Of a stretch of DNA of 64,000 bases, positions 27,757 through 36,747 are shown one piece after another. Numbering within the stretch: the first letter of the stretch is position 1; each line of letters begins with the position of its first letter. The stretch comes from CAZEHJ01 sp964512485 (GTDB taxonomy: Bacteria > Bacteroidota > Rhodothermia > Rhodothermales > UBA10348). A program made the position numbers and the translations under genes. The notes below the pieces were generated by a model. It was not told the origin of the DNA, made no database searches, and was given only the letters and a program-made list of their open reading frames with translations. Where the stretch lies: assembly GCA_964512485.1 (NCBI GenBank), contig CAZEHJ010000002.1, forward strand, positions 1-64,000. The letters are read 5' to 3'.

Positions 27757-27942
27757 TCAGTCTGTCTCTGCAGGCTCATCCTTGAGAAGCCAGAAGGGAG
27801 CTGTTGCGAACCACAGAAGAGCACCGATTGCCATCAGCGTCGCGTGTGTATCCCACGAGAGCGTTCCCGAAAAAACGAGGACAGAAGGAATGACGGTCAA
27901 CCCCAATCCCAGAGCGGAGCCAATTTTGAGTAAGTTTTTCAT
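27757..27942 (-). CDS. Small two-TM protein accompanying the NCS1-like transporter
   Basis: 61 aa: two hydrophobic segments, IGSALGLGLTVIPSVLVFSG and MAIGALLWFATAPFWLL, ending in an acidic DEPAETD tail. The ATG overlaps the stop of the transporter gene by four bases, which suggests it is a transporter partner. I do not recognise the family. Position within the rhamnose operon makes it a likely component of sugar uptake. Confidence 0.65.
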   Translation of the reverse strand: MKNLLKIGSALGLGLTVIPSVLVFSGTLSWDTHATLMAIGALLWFATAPFWLLKDEPAETD

Positions 27943-29366
27943 GCGACTTCCCGTGAAGGATGATTGAGGGATTCAGGCGCGCTGTTTCTTTGCTGGAAGA
28001 AGCTGAGAGAGACGTAAATGGCTGTCGCAATGAACCAGCCCGGCAATCCGAGAAAGAATATCTCCAACCCCCAAATGACATTGATTCCCCAACATGCAGC
28101 GAGTGTGAGCCCCCAGGCGCCGGCCGCCGGAAAGCTGAAGACAACTTGTTTCCATTCGGCGTAGTCCTGACGAAGGCCCAGTTTCGGAAGAAGCCAGAAA
28201 TCCGCGAAAATCACAGCTCCCATCGGCATAAGGAGCAACCCGTAGAGAGCGACAAAGTCCAGCAGCCGCATCATCAAGGCAGGGAAAAGAGCGGTGATCG
28301 AAGTCATGACACCGACCGCGAGCGTCACTTTCCATCGTTTCCAGTTTGGTGTAATGGTCTGCATGGCCAGTCCCGCCCTGTATATCGTCGGATTTGCCGT
28401 CGTCCAGCCCGCAATCACAACGGCGGCCAGTCCCGCGATACCAGCGCCGAGATAAGCGATGGGTCCCGGGGCAATCTCGCCCGAGTTCTGAATAGCCAGT
28501 GCCACGAGAATTCCAGAGGCGATCCAGGCTACGAAGTGGCCGAGATACATACCAAACGCGCTGAAGAAGCCATACTTCCAGTTTTTCGCGTAGCGGAGAA
28601 TGGTCATATCCGCCATTCCGATGTGCATGGCCATGTTTGCGAACCAAGCGAAGAACGTGATATGCCAAAAGGTAAATTGTGACCTGCCTTCGAGAGGGGC
28701 GCCCGTCCATATTTTTTGATCAGCCACGGCCCAGAAATCACCCAGCGAAGTGATACCGAGCTGCGGAAGAACGGCGATGCCGCAAGCCACGAAAACGAGA
28801 AACATCCAGGGTGCCGCGACTTTGGAAAAACGCGCAATTTGCTTGAATCCGAGGATGGCCAAAACGGTTACCACACCGCCAACGGCTAGAACTGTCAGGA
28901 CCCAACCGATGCTGTTGGGATACAGATCGCTGAGGCCCGGCATGTCGATCCCGAAGGGGATGCCAACGGCAGTGGCGGCCACGGAGATCATTGCACCGGC
29001 CAGGAAACAGAACATGAGAGCGTTCACAATATTGTAAACGAAGAGCAGCTTGGGACCGACGATCTTTCGCAGCTTCCAGTACAGGTTCAAACGAGTACTG
29101 ACGGCAATGGGCGCGCAGATGAAAGCCCACGAAAGGACCGCCAGAAGATTGCCCAGAAGTAGTCCGAGGATCAGGTCACTACCGGTAACGCCATGAGCGA
29201 CAAACAAGGGCCCGATTACGAATTCGGTTCCGGCAACATGTTCGCCAGAATACAAGCCGATAAAGTCTCCACGGCCCTGAAGTCGTTCCTGCGTGACCGG
29301 CTCCCGATCAAATTCGTTGATCGCATCCAATCGATCGGTAAGAGAGCGGGTGTTGTCGTTCGTCAT
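27939..29366 (-). CDS. NCS1-type permease, predicted rhamnose transporter
   Basis: 475 aa with about twelve transmembrane segments. The N-terminal DFIGLYSGEHVAGTEFVIGP and LAVLSWAFICAP resemble the NCS1 nucleobase/cation symporters. It is the first gene of the rhamnose operon (transporter, small protein, RhaI, RhaB, RhaEW), so uptake of rhamnose or a rhamnose-containing oligosaccharide is the best guess, though NCS1 proteins normally carry nucleobases and vitamins. The start at 29366 is preferred to 29417 because the extra 17 residues are not hydrophobic; neither has a strong Shine-Dalgarno. Confidence 0.82.
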   Translation of the reverse strand: MTNDNTRSLTDRLDAINEFDREPVTQERLQGRGDFIGLYSGEHVAGTEFVIGPLFVAHGVTGSDLILGLLLGNLLAVLSWAFICAPIAVSTRLNLYWKLRKIVGPKLLFVYNIVNALMFCFLAGAMISVAATAVGIPFGIDMPGLSDLYPNSIGWVLTVLAVGGVVTVLAILGFKQIARFSKVAAPWMFLVFVACGIAVLPQLGITSLGDFWAVADQKIWTGAPLEGRSQFTFWHITFFAWFANMAMHIGMADMTILRYAKNWKYGFFSAFGMYLGHFVAWIASGILVALAIQNSGEIAPGPIAYLGAGIAGLAAVVIAGWTTANPTIYRAGLAMQTITPNWKRWKVTLAVGVMTSITALFPALMMRLLDFVALYGLLLMPMGAVIFADFWLLPKLGLRQDYAEWKQVVFSFPAAGAWGLTLAACWGINVIWGLEIFFLGLPGWFIATAIYVSLSFFQQRNSAPESLNHPSREVA

Positions 29367-29521
29367 CCTGGGATGGCTTTGTGGGTGGGCTCCCGCAGAT
29401 GAAGGTCTGCGCGGCATGCGACGCCATTCTAGCCAAGAAGGGCGCGAAGGTCAAGGGAGACTTCTCTTAGCCCAATATCATTCGTTTGAGTACTTTCAGG
29501 AACGTACACCTCATTCAGACC

Positions 29522-31024
29522 ATGAAAATAAGTCCGCATTCAGCGCTCCTTCGAACCTGCGCGACACCCCTCCAATGTATCTGGAGTGCATTTGTGGTGC
29601 TTGGTTTGATGATGACCGCCTGCTCCTCGCCCGCTCCCAAAGAATCCGAGCCGCTGAATTTCCTGCTGATCACTGCTGACGACCTGGAGTGGTCATCCGT
29701 TGGGGTGTATGGATCGAGTGTGGATGATATCACACCAAATCTGGATCGATTGGCTTCGCAGGGTATGCGGTTTACGAATGCCCACGTGACCATCGCGGTT
29801 TGCCAACCAAGCAGGCAGACATTGGTGACTGGTCGCTACCCTCACAACGTCGGGGCCCCGGGATTTCACCCAATTGCTGATGATGTCCCCATTCTCCAGG
29901 AGAGCCTCAGACAGGCCGGGTATCTGAATGGCATCATCGGCAAGGCAAGGCATCTTCAACCTGTTGAGCGATTTGGATGGGATCTTGGCGACAATCCGGA
30001 AAATCCCGGTGCGGGAGTGTGGATGGATGATCTGGGGAAAGGCCGGGATATTGAGTTGTACAAGAACTACGTATCCAGCTTTCTGGATATGGCCAAGGAT
30101 GAAGAGCGGCCGTTCTGGCTCATGTTGAACACCCACGATCCCCATAGACCATTTTTCGGAAAGGGCGGCGATGACTTTCAGTACCCTGTCAGCCGGGAGT
30201 ATCTGCCGGAAGAAATTGAAGTCCCCGGCTTTTTGCCGGACCTCCCCGAAATCCGAACTGAACTTGCGACCTATTATACCAGCGCCCATCGGGCCGACGA
30301 CATTATCGGGGCAGTGCTCAAGATTCTTGATGAAGCCGGGTTCCGTGACAACACGTTGGTCATGTTTTTGAGCGATAATGGCGCGTCTTTTCCTTTTGCC
30401 AAGGCGAATACCTATCTCAACAGTACAAAAACGCCCTGGATTGTGCGATTTCCAGGCACCATTGCTCCCGGAACTATTGACACAACACACTTCATATCGA
30501 GCATAGATTATCTGCCGACCGTGCTGGAGGCTGCTGGTCTTTCTGAGGTGCCAAACGTGGATGGACACTCCTTTCTCTCAGTGCTCTCAGGCCAAAATCA
30601 GGAGTGGCGAAACTCTGTGTTCACCGAATTCAACAATCCATACAGCGGGATATCTTTGCACATGCGAGGAATCCAGAACAGGGACTTCGGCTATATCTAC
30701 AACCCCTTTCACTCTCATCAGGAGGTGTCGATGGAGTCGATGAGTGGTCTGACGTGGAAGGCTATGATCGAAGCAGGCAAGACCGATCCGGCTATTCAAA
30801 AGCGTGTCGAGCTCTTTCGCGATAGAGTGCCAGAGGAGCTGTATGCATACAGAACCGATCCGGATGGCCTGGTCAACTTGATCAACGATCCTGAATACAC
30901 AGATATGCTGACGGCATTAAGGCAGGAGCTGGCCAATGAAATGTTTATGACTCGGGACTCGCTGCTGACTCAGTTTGAAGACGAATTTGGTATCAGGGGA
31001 GAAGCGATCGTGCGGCCCTATTGA
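29522..31024 (+). CDS. Sulfatase (S1 family, Cys-type), lipoprotein
   Basis: 500 aa. Lipobox LMMTACSS follows a hydrophobic signal; the start at 29522 (ATG) replaces a TTG at 29486. The sulfatase signature CQPSRQTLVTGRYPH is near residue 98 and the metal-binding FLSDNGASFPF near 288. ITADDLEW contains the N-terminal metal acids. NTHDPHRPFFG marks an S1 substrate pocket. The stop codon lies inside one copy of an 18 bp tandem duplication shared with the convergent gene. Target is probably a sulfated glycan. Confidence 0.88.
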   Translation: MKISPHSALLRTCATPLQCIWSAFVVLGLMMTACSSPAPKESEPLNFLLITADDLEWSSVGVYGSSVDDITPNLDRLASQGMRFTNAHVTIAVCQPSRQTLVTGRYPHNVGAPGFHPIADDVPILQESLRQAGYLNGIIGKARHLQPVERFGWDLGDNPENPGAGVWMDDLGKGRDIELYKNYVSSFLDMAKDEERPFWLMLNTHDPHRPFFGKGGDDFQYPVSREYLPEEIEVPGFLPDLPEIRTELATYYTSAHRADDIIGAVLKILDEAGFRDNTLVMFLSDNGASFPFAKANTYLNSTKTPWIVRFPGTIAPGTIDTTHFISSIDYLPTVLEAAGLSEVPNVDGHSFLSVLSGQNQEWRNSVFTEFNNPYSGISLHMRGIQNRDFGYIYNPFHSHQEVSMESMSGLTWKAMIEAGKTDPAIQKRVELFRDRVPEELYAYRTDPDGLVNLINDPEYTDMLTALRQELANEMFMTRDSLLTQFEDEFGIRGEAIVRPY

Positions 31025-31051
31025 TCTATACCACCCTATTGATCTATACCA
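31016..31051. repeat. Exact 18 bp tandem duplication spanning two stop codons
   Basis: The unit CCCTATTGATCTATACCA occurs twice with no spacer. The sulfatase stop (TGA, 31022-31024) is in copy one; the stop of the convergent enolase-like gene (TAG, 31038-31036) is in copy two. Confidence 0.9.
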
Positions 31052-32493
31052 AGTGAGCTGAATTGCCACTCGTCGGCCGGAATGTATCCACTCAGGTCAG
31101 GCTCGATAGCGAATCCATACCCCGGACATTGAAGCGACTCGATATTCAGTTTTCCGGCTTCAATCCTGACTGCAGCTCCGCCGGACAGAGGTGCATACAG
31201 ATCCGGGTGAGCTTCCAGGATTCTCTGCTGCTCATCAAGTGGCAGATAACTCAGACCCCGGTAATAGTGATGTCCGTTGCGCTCGACATGAGTTATGCCC
31301 AGTGTCGACACAAGAGCCAGGTCGCCCTGAAGCGCGATCATTCCGACCGTCGTAAGGTCTTCAGCGGTCATGATATAGTCTGCTTTTTGGCCCTTTCCGT
31401 TTCGCACCCATGTAAGTCCTGCATTCAGGATGCTTTTGATCGCCCCCTTGCAGGATTTGCTTGATGTCCCGGTGTATCCCATCGTCAGCGCCTCGGAATA
31501 GCTGTCGAGCGTCGCGTCCGATTCATCGATAATGATGGGTTTGATAGCCGCAAGAGCACGAATATCACCCGACAAATCGGGATTCAAGGCCTGACTTCGA
31601 TGCAGAGGCTGCTCCATGGACAGCGTGTTCTTCCACAGCGTTGCGAGGGCGGGAGAGGATTCAATTCGATTGTAGAGTTCAAGCAGCTCAGCCCCCGTGT
31701 TGTACTGTTCATTTCCGTCCATTGTCACGGAATAGTCATCGCCCCTCAAGCGCTGCATGATCTGAGCAATGCTGGTGAGCCGTTCCAGATCTTTCTCCAG
31801 ATCGTTGCGCAGTTTGATCTTGAGAAAATGCAGCGAGTACCGTTCGACGTACTCCTCCAGGGACTCTGGTAATCCGTCGCCTATAGGCTCTCCGTTTCTG
31901 GCATCTTCGCGTGTGAGCGGATCAAGCATTCCAATCGTATGTCGGAGCGCAATTGAGGAAAGAGGTTCAGCGGGCAGCCAGTCCGCTGGCTCGAGTCCTC
32001 TCAACTCTTCGTGAACGGCGCCCGGATCGATTTTGTAAATATTTTTTCTGATGGCTTCGCCAAAACTCATACCGTTTCGGCGTGCAATCGCATCCAACAC
32101 GGCCCGCTCCACCAAACTGAATCCGAAGCTGCAGACCAACATCGGTATGCCGGATGTTCGGCTGAATTCCTTGACGGATTCGTAGGCCTCAAGCCACACG
32201 GGGAAAAATGGTTGGGGCGTGCAGAGACGATTGGCAAAAGCGTCCCGCGCATGATTAATGGCGGCTATCTGATCCCGAATCTGAGCTTCATACGGGCGCT
32301 TGCGCTTATCGAACCAACCCGGAATCAGGCATTCTGCGCTATACCCGGTGACGGGTCTTCCTCCGACAACGAGTTTCAATTTCAGCACATTCTGCGGACA
32401 TCCAAGCAGCACCGTACTGCCGAATCGAAACGGCATGCGGGTATGGGCATTGCGCAGATAGAGCCCGGCATCAACAAATTCTAAAGTATTCAT
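31036..32493 (-). CDS. Enolase-superfamily enzyme, unusual length
   Basis: 485 aa, cytoplasmic. Enolase-superfamily (mandelate racemase/muconate-lactonising) features: SLVERAVLDAIARRNG, K-x-K in FLKIKLRND near residue 222, the metal acids in TMDGNEQY near 260, MEQPLH near 295 and IIIDESD near 320, and SSKSCKGAIKSI near 345. Typical members have 360-420 residues, so this is longer at both ends. It lies next to an Nramp-like transporter in one operon and could be an acid-sugar dehydratase or racemase. Confidence 0.75.
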   Translation of the reverse strand: MNTLEFVDAGLYLRNAHTRMPFRFGSTVLLGCPQNVLKLKLVVGGRPVTGYSAECLIPGWFDKRKRPYEAQIRDQIAAINHARDAFANRLCTPQPFFPVWLEAYESVKEFSRTSGIPMLVCSFGFSLVERAVLDAIARRNGMSFGEAIRKNIYKIDPGAVHEELRGLEPADWLPAEPLSSIALRHTIGMLDPLTREDARNGEPIGDGLPESLEEYVERYSLHFLKIKLRNDLEKDLERLTSIAQIMQRLRGDDYSVTMDGNEQYNTGAELLELYNRIESSPALATLWKNTLSMEQPLHRSQALNPDLSGDIRALAAIKPIIIDESDATLDSYSEALTMGYTGTSSKSCKGAIKSILNAGLTWVRNGKGQKADYIMTAEDLTTVGMIALQGDLALVSTLGITHVERNGHHYYRGLSYLPLDEQQRILEAHPDLYAPLSGGAAVRIEAGKLNIESLQCPGYGFAIEPDLSGYIPADEWQFSSLGIDQ

Positions 32494-32529
32494 GTCGTCA
32501 GCAAATCAGGCGTACGAGAGCAGTCTTTC

Positions 32530-33873
32530 TTATGACAGAAGGCCCTGAAGAGAATTCCAGTTGTTCAAAATCGAGAAATAGGCGGCGCCTGTCATTATGG
32601 CGATGGCCGCAAGCAACAAAACATTCCAGAGAATCCGCCCCCCCCCGGTGGGCATGGCATCTCCCATGTAGGACGGCCGGTTCATCAAGATCAAAAAGCA
32701 TAACACAGTTACCGGCATAAGGGGCATTGCCAATGTGGATGCTGTAATGGCCAATGGAATGGGGAATCTCATGACCACACCGATGACTCCGATGGCGGGC
32801 AGCAAAGAGAACAGAAGTTTGTTTCTCCCTTCGTGCTTCAAGCCGAACATCTCACATCCAATAAATCCGGCAGCCAGCATGTGCATTGTGATGGTGGAAA
32901 ATCCGATTGCCGTCACTCCCAGGCCGACGATTGTTCGGGCCATACCATCTCCCACACTCGCGGACAAAACCGGAATAATCTGGCGCACATCACGAATCGC
33001 TTCGCCGATCAGCCCGGGCTCCGGACCGATTGTCTTGGCAACGGCTATGATCATCAAGCTGGTGGCGATGATAAACGGAAATGCCATTCCGGACAGCAAA
33101 TCGACGTATGCCAGTTCCTTGTGCTCCTTTTTCCATTTCTTTTCGAGAAGTGAGTATGGATACAGGAAGATCATGTTGATGCCGACGGCAGCAGCCAGAG
33201 CGGCAACCACCGGCTTCAGAGCGAGGCCCTGTTCAAAACCCTCCTGAAGAAATGTGATTCCGAACAGGCCTTTGAACAGCTCTCCCCACGCGATGGGTTC
33301 GCCGGTAAACGCGGCAATACCGAACGCTGCAACAATCAACCAGATAAGCGCCTTGATGACTCTTTCGTAGATCTTCAGGCCATTTGCGCCAGAGTGATAC
33401 AGGTACACCATATACGCCGCACAGGCCAGTACCAGAACACCCATGCCAATGCGTGCTCCCGAATAATCGAGATCGGAGTTCAGACCCTCGGCCAGCGTGA
33501 TCAATCCGTTGGCAGTCAGGGAATATTGAGGAATATGCCAGAGTATCGTCGCCACCAAAGCGCTGACAGCCCAGAGAATGGCCAATGAGGGGTGCAATTC
33601 TCTCCAGAAAACTCCGTAAGCCTTTTCGCCTGAATGGGTTGTCTGTTTTGCGACGGCGGCCAGGACAACGAATCCCAGCATCATCGCTACGATCTGTACC
33701 CAGAGATACTTGTATCCGAAAAGGGAGCCCAACACCGCACACGAAGCTACAGAACCGCCTCCCAGAGTCATCGCAGATTGCATATATCCCGGGCCGGTCA
33801 GCTTCAAATATCCAGCGACTCGAGCCCCGAACGGCTTATTCAGCAAGTGTCCAATTTCGTCGCTCCCGGTCAT
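32530..33873 (-). CDS. Nramp-related transporter lacking the metal-binding motifs
   Basis: 447 aa, about eleven transmembrane helices. The fold is suggested by LKLTGPGYMQSAMTLGGGS, LFGYKYLWVQIVAMMLG and QYSLTANGL. In true Nramp proteins helix 1 has DPGN and helix 6 has MPH; here they read LGGGS and INMIFLYPYS, so the Mn/Fe site is absent. The start at 33873 follows a weak GGAGA; an upstream TTG at 33951 would add 26 basic residues. It is upstream of the enolase-superfamily gene, so an organic acid is a possible substrate. Confidence 0.75.
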   Translation of the reverse strand: MTGSDEIGHLLNKPFGARVAGYLKLTGPGYMQSAMTLGGGSVASCAVLGSLFGYKYLWVQIVAMMLGFVVLAAVAKQTTHSGEKAYGVFWRELHPSLAILWAVSALVATILWHIPQYSLTANGLITLAEGLNSDLDYSGARIGMGVLVLACAAYMVYLYHSGANGLKIYERVIKALIWLIVAAFGIAAFTGEPIAWGELFKGLFGITFLQEGFEQGLALKPVVAALAAAVGINMIFLYPYSLLEKKWKKEHKELAYVDLLSGMAFPFIIATSLMIIAVAKTIGPEPGLIGEAIRDVRQIIPVLSASVGDGMARTIVGLGVTAIGFSTITMHMLAAGFIGCEMFGLKHEGRNKLLFSLLPAIGVIGVVMRFPIPLAITASTLAMPLMPVTVLCFLILMNRPSYMGDAMPTGGGRILWNVLLLAAIAIMTGAAYFSILNNWNSLQGLLS

Positions 33874-34091
33874 CTCAGTTGGTCTCCAGTATGATGGTGG
33901 GAAAGCCCAGCCTTTCCTTCGCCTCCGCTTTTCGGTCGGAGTATTTACCAAATATCGGCCTCAACACCTAATGCCGCCGCTGCCGACCCTAGAGACGAAA
34001 CAGGTTCATTTCGATGAATTGGTAGAGTTTCTTACACTGCCATACGCCACGCGTCAAAGTGCCGACCCGCGCCCACCAACCTACCACCCTC

Positions 34092-36722
34092 ATGCGTACC
34101 TCTCTGCTGACCTTCGCTTTGTGCCTCGCCCTGTTCTCCGGACTGGCATTTGGACCGAATGGTAGCGGATTCAGTGCCGATGATCCTCCGATTCTGAAAG
34201 TCCCGGAAGGCTTCGAAGCAGAGATTCTGTTCAGTCCGACTGAATCAGACAGCAGCTCATGGGTGTCGTTAGCGATGGATCCCAAAGGAAGGCTGCTGGC
34301 CTCCGACCAATACGGGGCGCTCTACCGCATCGAGCCCTCTGAACTGGGCAGTGACCCAGCGACAACAAAGGTCGAAAAGCTCGATATCGAACTCGGTCAT
34401 GCGCAAGGACTTCTTTGGGCCTTCAACAGCCTCTATGTTGTCGTCAACAGCGAGGAAGGTGTGGGCGGGAATGGCAGTGGTCTTTACCGGGCCAAGGACA
34501 CAAACGGTGATGACCAGTTTGATACAATCGACCGGCTCTCGACGTTTGAGGGGTTTGGCGAACACGGGCCACACTCAGTAATCCTCAGCCCGGATGGCTC
34601 ATCGCTGTATCTGGTGGCCGGAAACCACACAGAACTTCCGAGCGAAATGCAGAGCCTGGTCCCGCAAGTATGGCAGGAAGATCAGCTGCTTCCCACAATT
34701 GTTGATCCTCGTGGCCATGCGGCTGATATAAAGGCACCAGGTGGATGGATTGCTCGAACGGACTCGACCGGATCAAGTTGGGAGCTTGTGAGCACAGGCT
34801 TCCGAAATACATTTGATATCGCGTTCAACCAGGATGGAGAGTTGTTCGCATTTGATTCCGATATGGAGTGGGATCTCGGTATGCCGTGGTATCGCCCAAT
34901 CCGGGTGATACACGTTACGAGTGGTAGTGAATTCGGCTGGAGAACGGGCTCTGGCAAAATGCCAGATCATTATCCAGATACGTTGCCTGGTATCATCAAT
35001 ATTGGACAGGGATCTCCGACAGGAATCGTGAGTGGGGCAAATGCCGCGTTTCCGGCTCGCTATAAAGGCGGCCTATTTACATTCGATTGGAGCTTCGGAA
35101 CCATCTACTGGGTAGGGCTGGAGCAGAATGGGGGTACCTATGTCGGTGAGGCTGAGGAGTTTTTATCCGGCGTTCCTCTTCCGCTGACAGACGGCCTGAT
35201 CGGCCCTGAAGGGGCATTGTACTTTGTTACGGGTGGCCGCGAACTCGATTCTTATCTCGTGCGCGTTTCCTATGTCGGGTCGGAAGACACTTCTGTTCAG
35301 GCTGCGACCCCGGGCCCTACTCCCGCGCAATCACTTCGACGTTCACTTGAGGCATTCCATGGCGGACGAGATGTAGACGCCGTTGCTACGGCATGGCCTT
35401 ACTTGAAGCATGAGGATCGATTTGTCCGATACGCGGCCAGGCTCGCTGTCGAACACCAGCCGGTTTCTACATGGCAGGATCGGGTGTTTTCAGAAGGAGA
35501 TCCCGTTACCAGGCTATATGCTGTTCTGGCACTCGCCCGACACGGCACAACGGAAAATCGGGATGATGCCTATGAGGCACTGCTGTCCATAGACGAATCA
35601 CAGCTCTCTGCCGGACAGCGACTGGATCTAATGCGGGCTTACAGTCTTGTGATGATTCGATTGGGTGCGCCGGAAGGATCTGTTCGAAACGAAGTAATTG
35701 CATCTCTGGATGCCAACTACCCAGGCCCGGATGACGCGTTAAACGGGGAACGGGGCAGGATTCTCGCGGCGCTTGAAGCACCTGGTATTGTGGAGAAGAT
35801 GCTGACGATGTTGGCGGAGTACGGGGCCAGCGAATCTTCAGACGCTCTCATTTCCGATTCAGTGATCGTTCGTAGCGAACAGTACGGCCCCATACTGTCT
35901 GATATGCGCGCAAACATGCCCAAACCGCAGGAAATCGATGTTGTGATGAGTCTGCGGGTTGTGCGTTCTGGATGGACGCTCGCACAGAGAGAAACCTATT
36001 TCCAGTGGTTTTATGACGCACTTCGCAGAAGTGGTGGAGAGAGTTACGTCGGTTTTTTAGAACACATTCGCGCAGATGCCCTGGAACGGGTCCCTCAGGA
36101 CCACCGCGAGGCACTCGCAGACCTTACAGATTCATATTCAGCCCAGGCTCTGAATTTCGCCGATCTGCCACAACCGGACGGCCCGGGGCGGAACTGGAAT
36201 AGACAGGAGCTCGGACGGCTGATGGAAGACGAACTGGGCAAACGACGTGATTTCGAAGTAGGCCAACGAATGTATGCAGCCGCGTTGTGCCAGGCGTGTC
36301 ACGTTATGCGTGGTGTCGGGGGCGTCATTGGCCCGGACTTGACGCAGGTAGGGACCCGATTCTCGCGGGGCAACATCATGGCGGCAATCAATTCTCCGAG
36401 TGATGCCATTTCGGACCAGTACGCGTCTACGGTGCTCACCATGACGGATGGTAAAACGGTCATCGGGCGGATTGTGGGTGAGGATGATGAGGCTGTCATG
36501 TTGAATCAGAATCCGTACACGCCGGATCAGCAGATACGCGTATTTAAAGATGCTATCACTGAGCGTGAAGCCAATCCGGTTTCCATCATGCCGCCGCGAT
36601 TGCTGAATCGGCTGAACGAGCAGGAGGTGGTGGATATCATGGCATTTCTGTTATCCGGAGGAGATCCTGAACACAAGTGCTACACGAACGAAGGGGGGTG
36701 CCTGGCCAAAGATGAGGAGTGA
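34092..36722 (+). CDS. PVC-type secreted dehydrogenase-propeller / HEAT / cytochrome c protein
   Basis: 876 aa. Signal peptide MRTSLLTFALCLALFSGLA. A soluble-dehydrogenase-like beta-propeller (VPEGFEAEILFSPTE, LASDQYGALYRIEPS, GEHGPHSVILSPDG, GFRNTFDIAFNQDGE) covers about residues 30-400. A helical HEAT-like region (YAARLAVEHQP, YAVLALARHG) spans about 420-650. A c-type cytochrome with CQACH lies near residue 733 and is followed by a domain with IGPDLTQVGTRFSRGN. It probably oxidises a sugar or its derivative in the periplasm and passes electrons to the haem. Confidence 0.85.
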   Translation: MRTSLLTFALCLALFSGLAFGPNGSGFSADDPPILKVPEGFEAEILFSPTESDSSSWVSLAMDPKGRLLASDQYGALYRIEPSELGSDPATTKVEKLDIELGHAQGLLWAFNSLYVVVNSEEGVGGNGSGLYRAKDTNGDDQFDTIDRLSTFEGFGEHGPHSVILSPDGSSLYLVAGNHTELPSEMQSLVPQVWQEDQLLPTIVDPRGHAADIKAPGGWIARTDSTGSSWELVSTGFRNTFDIAFNQDGELFAFDSDMEWDLGMPWYRPIRVIHVTSGSEFGWRTGSGKMPDHYPDTLPGIINIGQGSPTGIVSGANAAFPARYKGGLFTFDWSFGTIYWVGLEQNGGTYVGEAEEFLSGVPLPLTDGLIGPEGALYFVTGGRELDSYLVRVSYVGSEDTSVQAATPGPTPAQSLRRSLEAFHGGRDVDAVATAWPYLKHEDRFVRYAARLAVEHQPVSTWQDRVFSEGDPVTRLYAVLALARHGTTENRDDAYEALLSIDESQLSAGQRLDLMRAYSLVMIRLGAPEGSVRNEVIASLDANYPGPDDALNGERGRILAALEAPGIVEKMLTMLAEYGASESSDALISDSVIVRSEQYGPILSDMRANMPKPQEIDVVMSLRVVRSGWTLAQRETYFQWFYDALRRSGGESYVGFLEHIRADALERVPQDHREALADLTDSYSAQALNFADLPQPDGPGRNWNRQELGRLMEDELGKRRDFEVGQRMYAAALCQACHVMRGVGGVIGPDLTQVGTRFSRGNIMAAINSPSDAISDQYASTVLTMTDGKTVIGRIVGEDDEAVMLNQNPYTPDQQIRVFKDAITEREANPVSIMPPRLLNRLNEQEVVDIMAFLLSGGDPEHKCYTNEGGCLAKDEE

Positions 36723-36747
36723 GGCGTCGCGGAGGCGGATGACGGAT

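Noticed and set aside
33710..34165. 151-codon plus-strand frame before the cytochrome protein
   Set aside because: It is mostly antisense to the Nramp-like gene and overlaps the signal peptide of the next gene in another frame.
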